In this document: piece after piece, positions 11,885 to 11,885 of the stretch
Layout of the letters: each line of letters opens with the position of its first letter
Numbering within the stretch: the first letter of the stretch is position 1
DNA from: Prochlorothrix sp035286285
Lineage (GTDB): Bacteria > Cyanobacteriota > Cyanobacteriia > Prochlorotrichales > Prochlorotrichaceae
Direction: 5' to 3'
Assembly: GCA_035286285.1 (NCBI GenBank)
Contig: JAYKJG010000145.1
Span: forward strand, 1-11,885
DNA: 11,885 nt
Notes under the pieces: generated by a model
Databases searched by the model: none
What the model was told of the DNA's origin: nothing
The model's input: only the letters and a program-made list of their open reading frames with translations
Made by a program: the position numbers and the translations under genes

Positions 11885-11885
11885 G

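Noticed and set aside
1..11885. tRNA, rRNA, CRISPR array, transposase or phage integrase
   Set aside because: No tRNA-like cloverleaf, regularly spaced repeats or transposase/integrase motifs were recognised on either strand by eye.

Overview
The window comes from a cyanobacterial chromosome. The octamer GCGATCGC (the HIP1 element typical of cyanobacteria) occurs at least eight times (1858, 2088, 4320, 4862, 5579, 5803, 6381, 10427), where about 0.2 would be expected by chance in a uniform sequence of this length. Several proteins also have a cyanobacterial flavour: a small basic protein that starts MAKRRNLKKEKA, an atypical S8 protease and a Uma2-family protein. The GC-rich, repeat-laden style would fit a Prochlorothrix-like or Leptolyngbya-like organism, but I cannot identify the species.

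Layout. Bases 1-300 hold the 3' end of an unidentified gene whose last codons run into one of two hairpin repeats. Bases 375-1980 are an accessory patch: an antitoxin gene followed by a PIN toxin cut to 30 codons, the wreck of a probable TPR/ATPase gene, and an intact antitoxin/PIN-toxin pair closed by a rho-independent terminator. Bases 2138-5947 are three minus-strand genes, probably chromosomal core: prfC (release factor 3), a 60-residue basic protein, and an exported S8 protease-like protein with Glu in place of the catalytic Asp. Bases 5948-6277 are intergenic and hold hairpin repeats. Bases 6278-8725 are a plus-strand run: a thioredoxin/peroxiredoxin-like protein, hslO (redox chaperone Hsp33) and a Uma2-family nuclease-like protein with a heptad-repeat tail.

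Bases 8760-11885 are a second, denser accessory patch built almost entirely of toxin-antitoxin genes: two plus-strand pairs (8825-9549 and 10563-11278), one minus-strand pair (10055-10330 with 9648-10067), and a minus-strand DUF433 antitoxin whose DUF5615 partner is cut off after about 54 residues.

The most interesting signal is how these modules are assembled. The two plus-strand antitoxins share a leader and an N-terminal domain of about 38 residues, but their C-terminal halves and their toxins are unrelated. The two minus-strand modules share a different leader; in one of them the original ATG has become ATA and another antitoxin family sits downstream. This looks like a shuffling ground in which leaders and DNA-binding heads are kept while toxin-binding tails and toxins are exchanged, leaving truncated relics. 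No tRNA, rRNA, CRISPR array or transposase gene was recognised.
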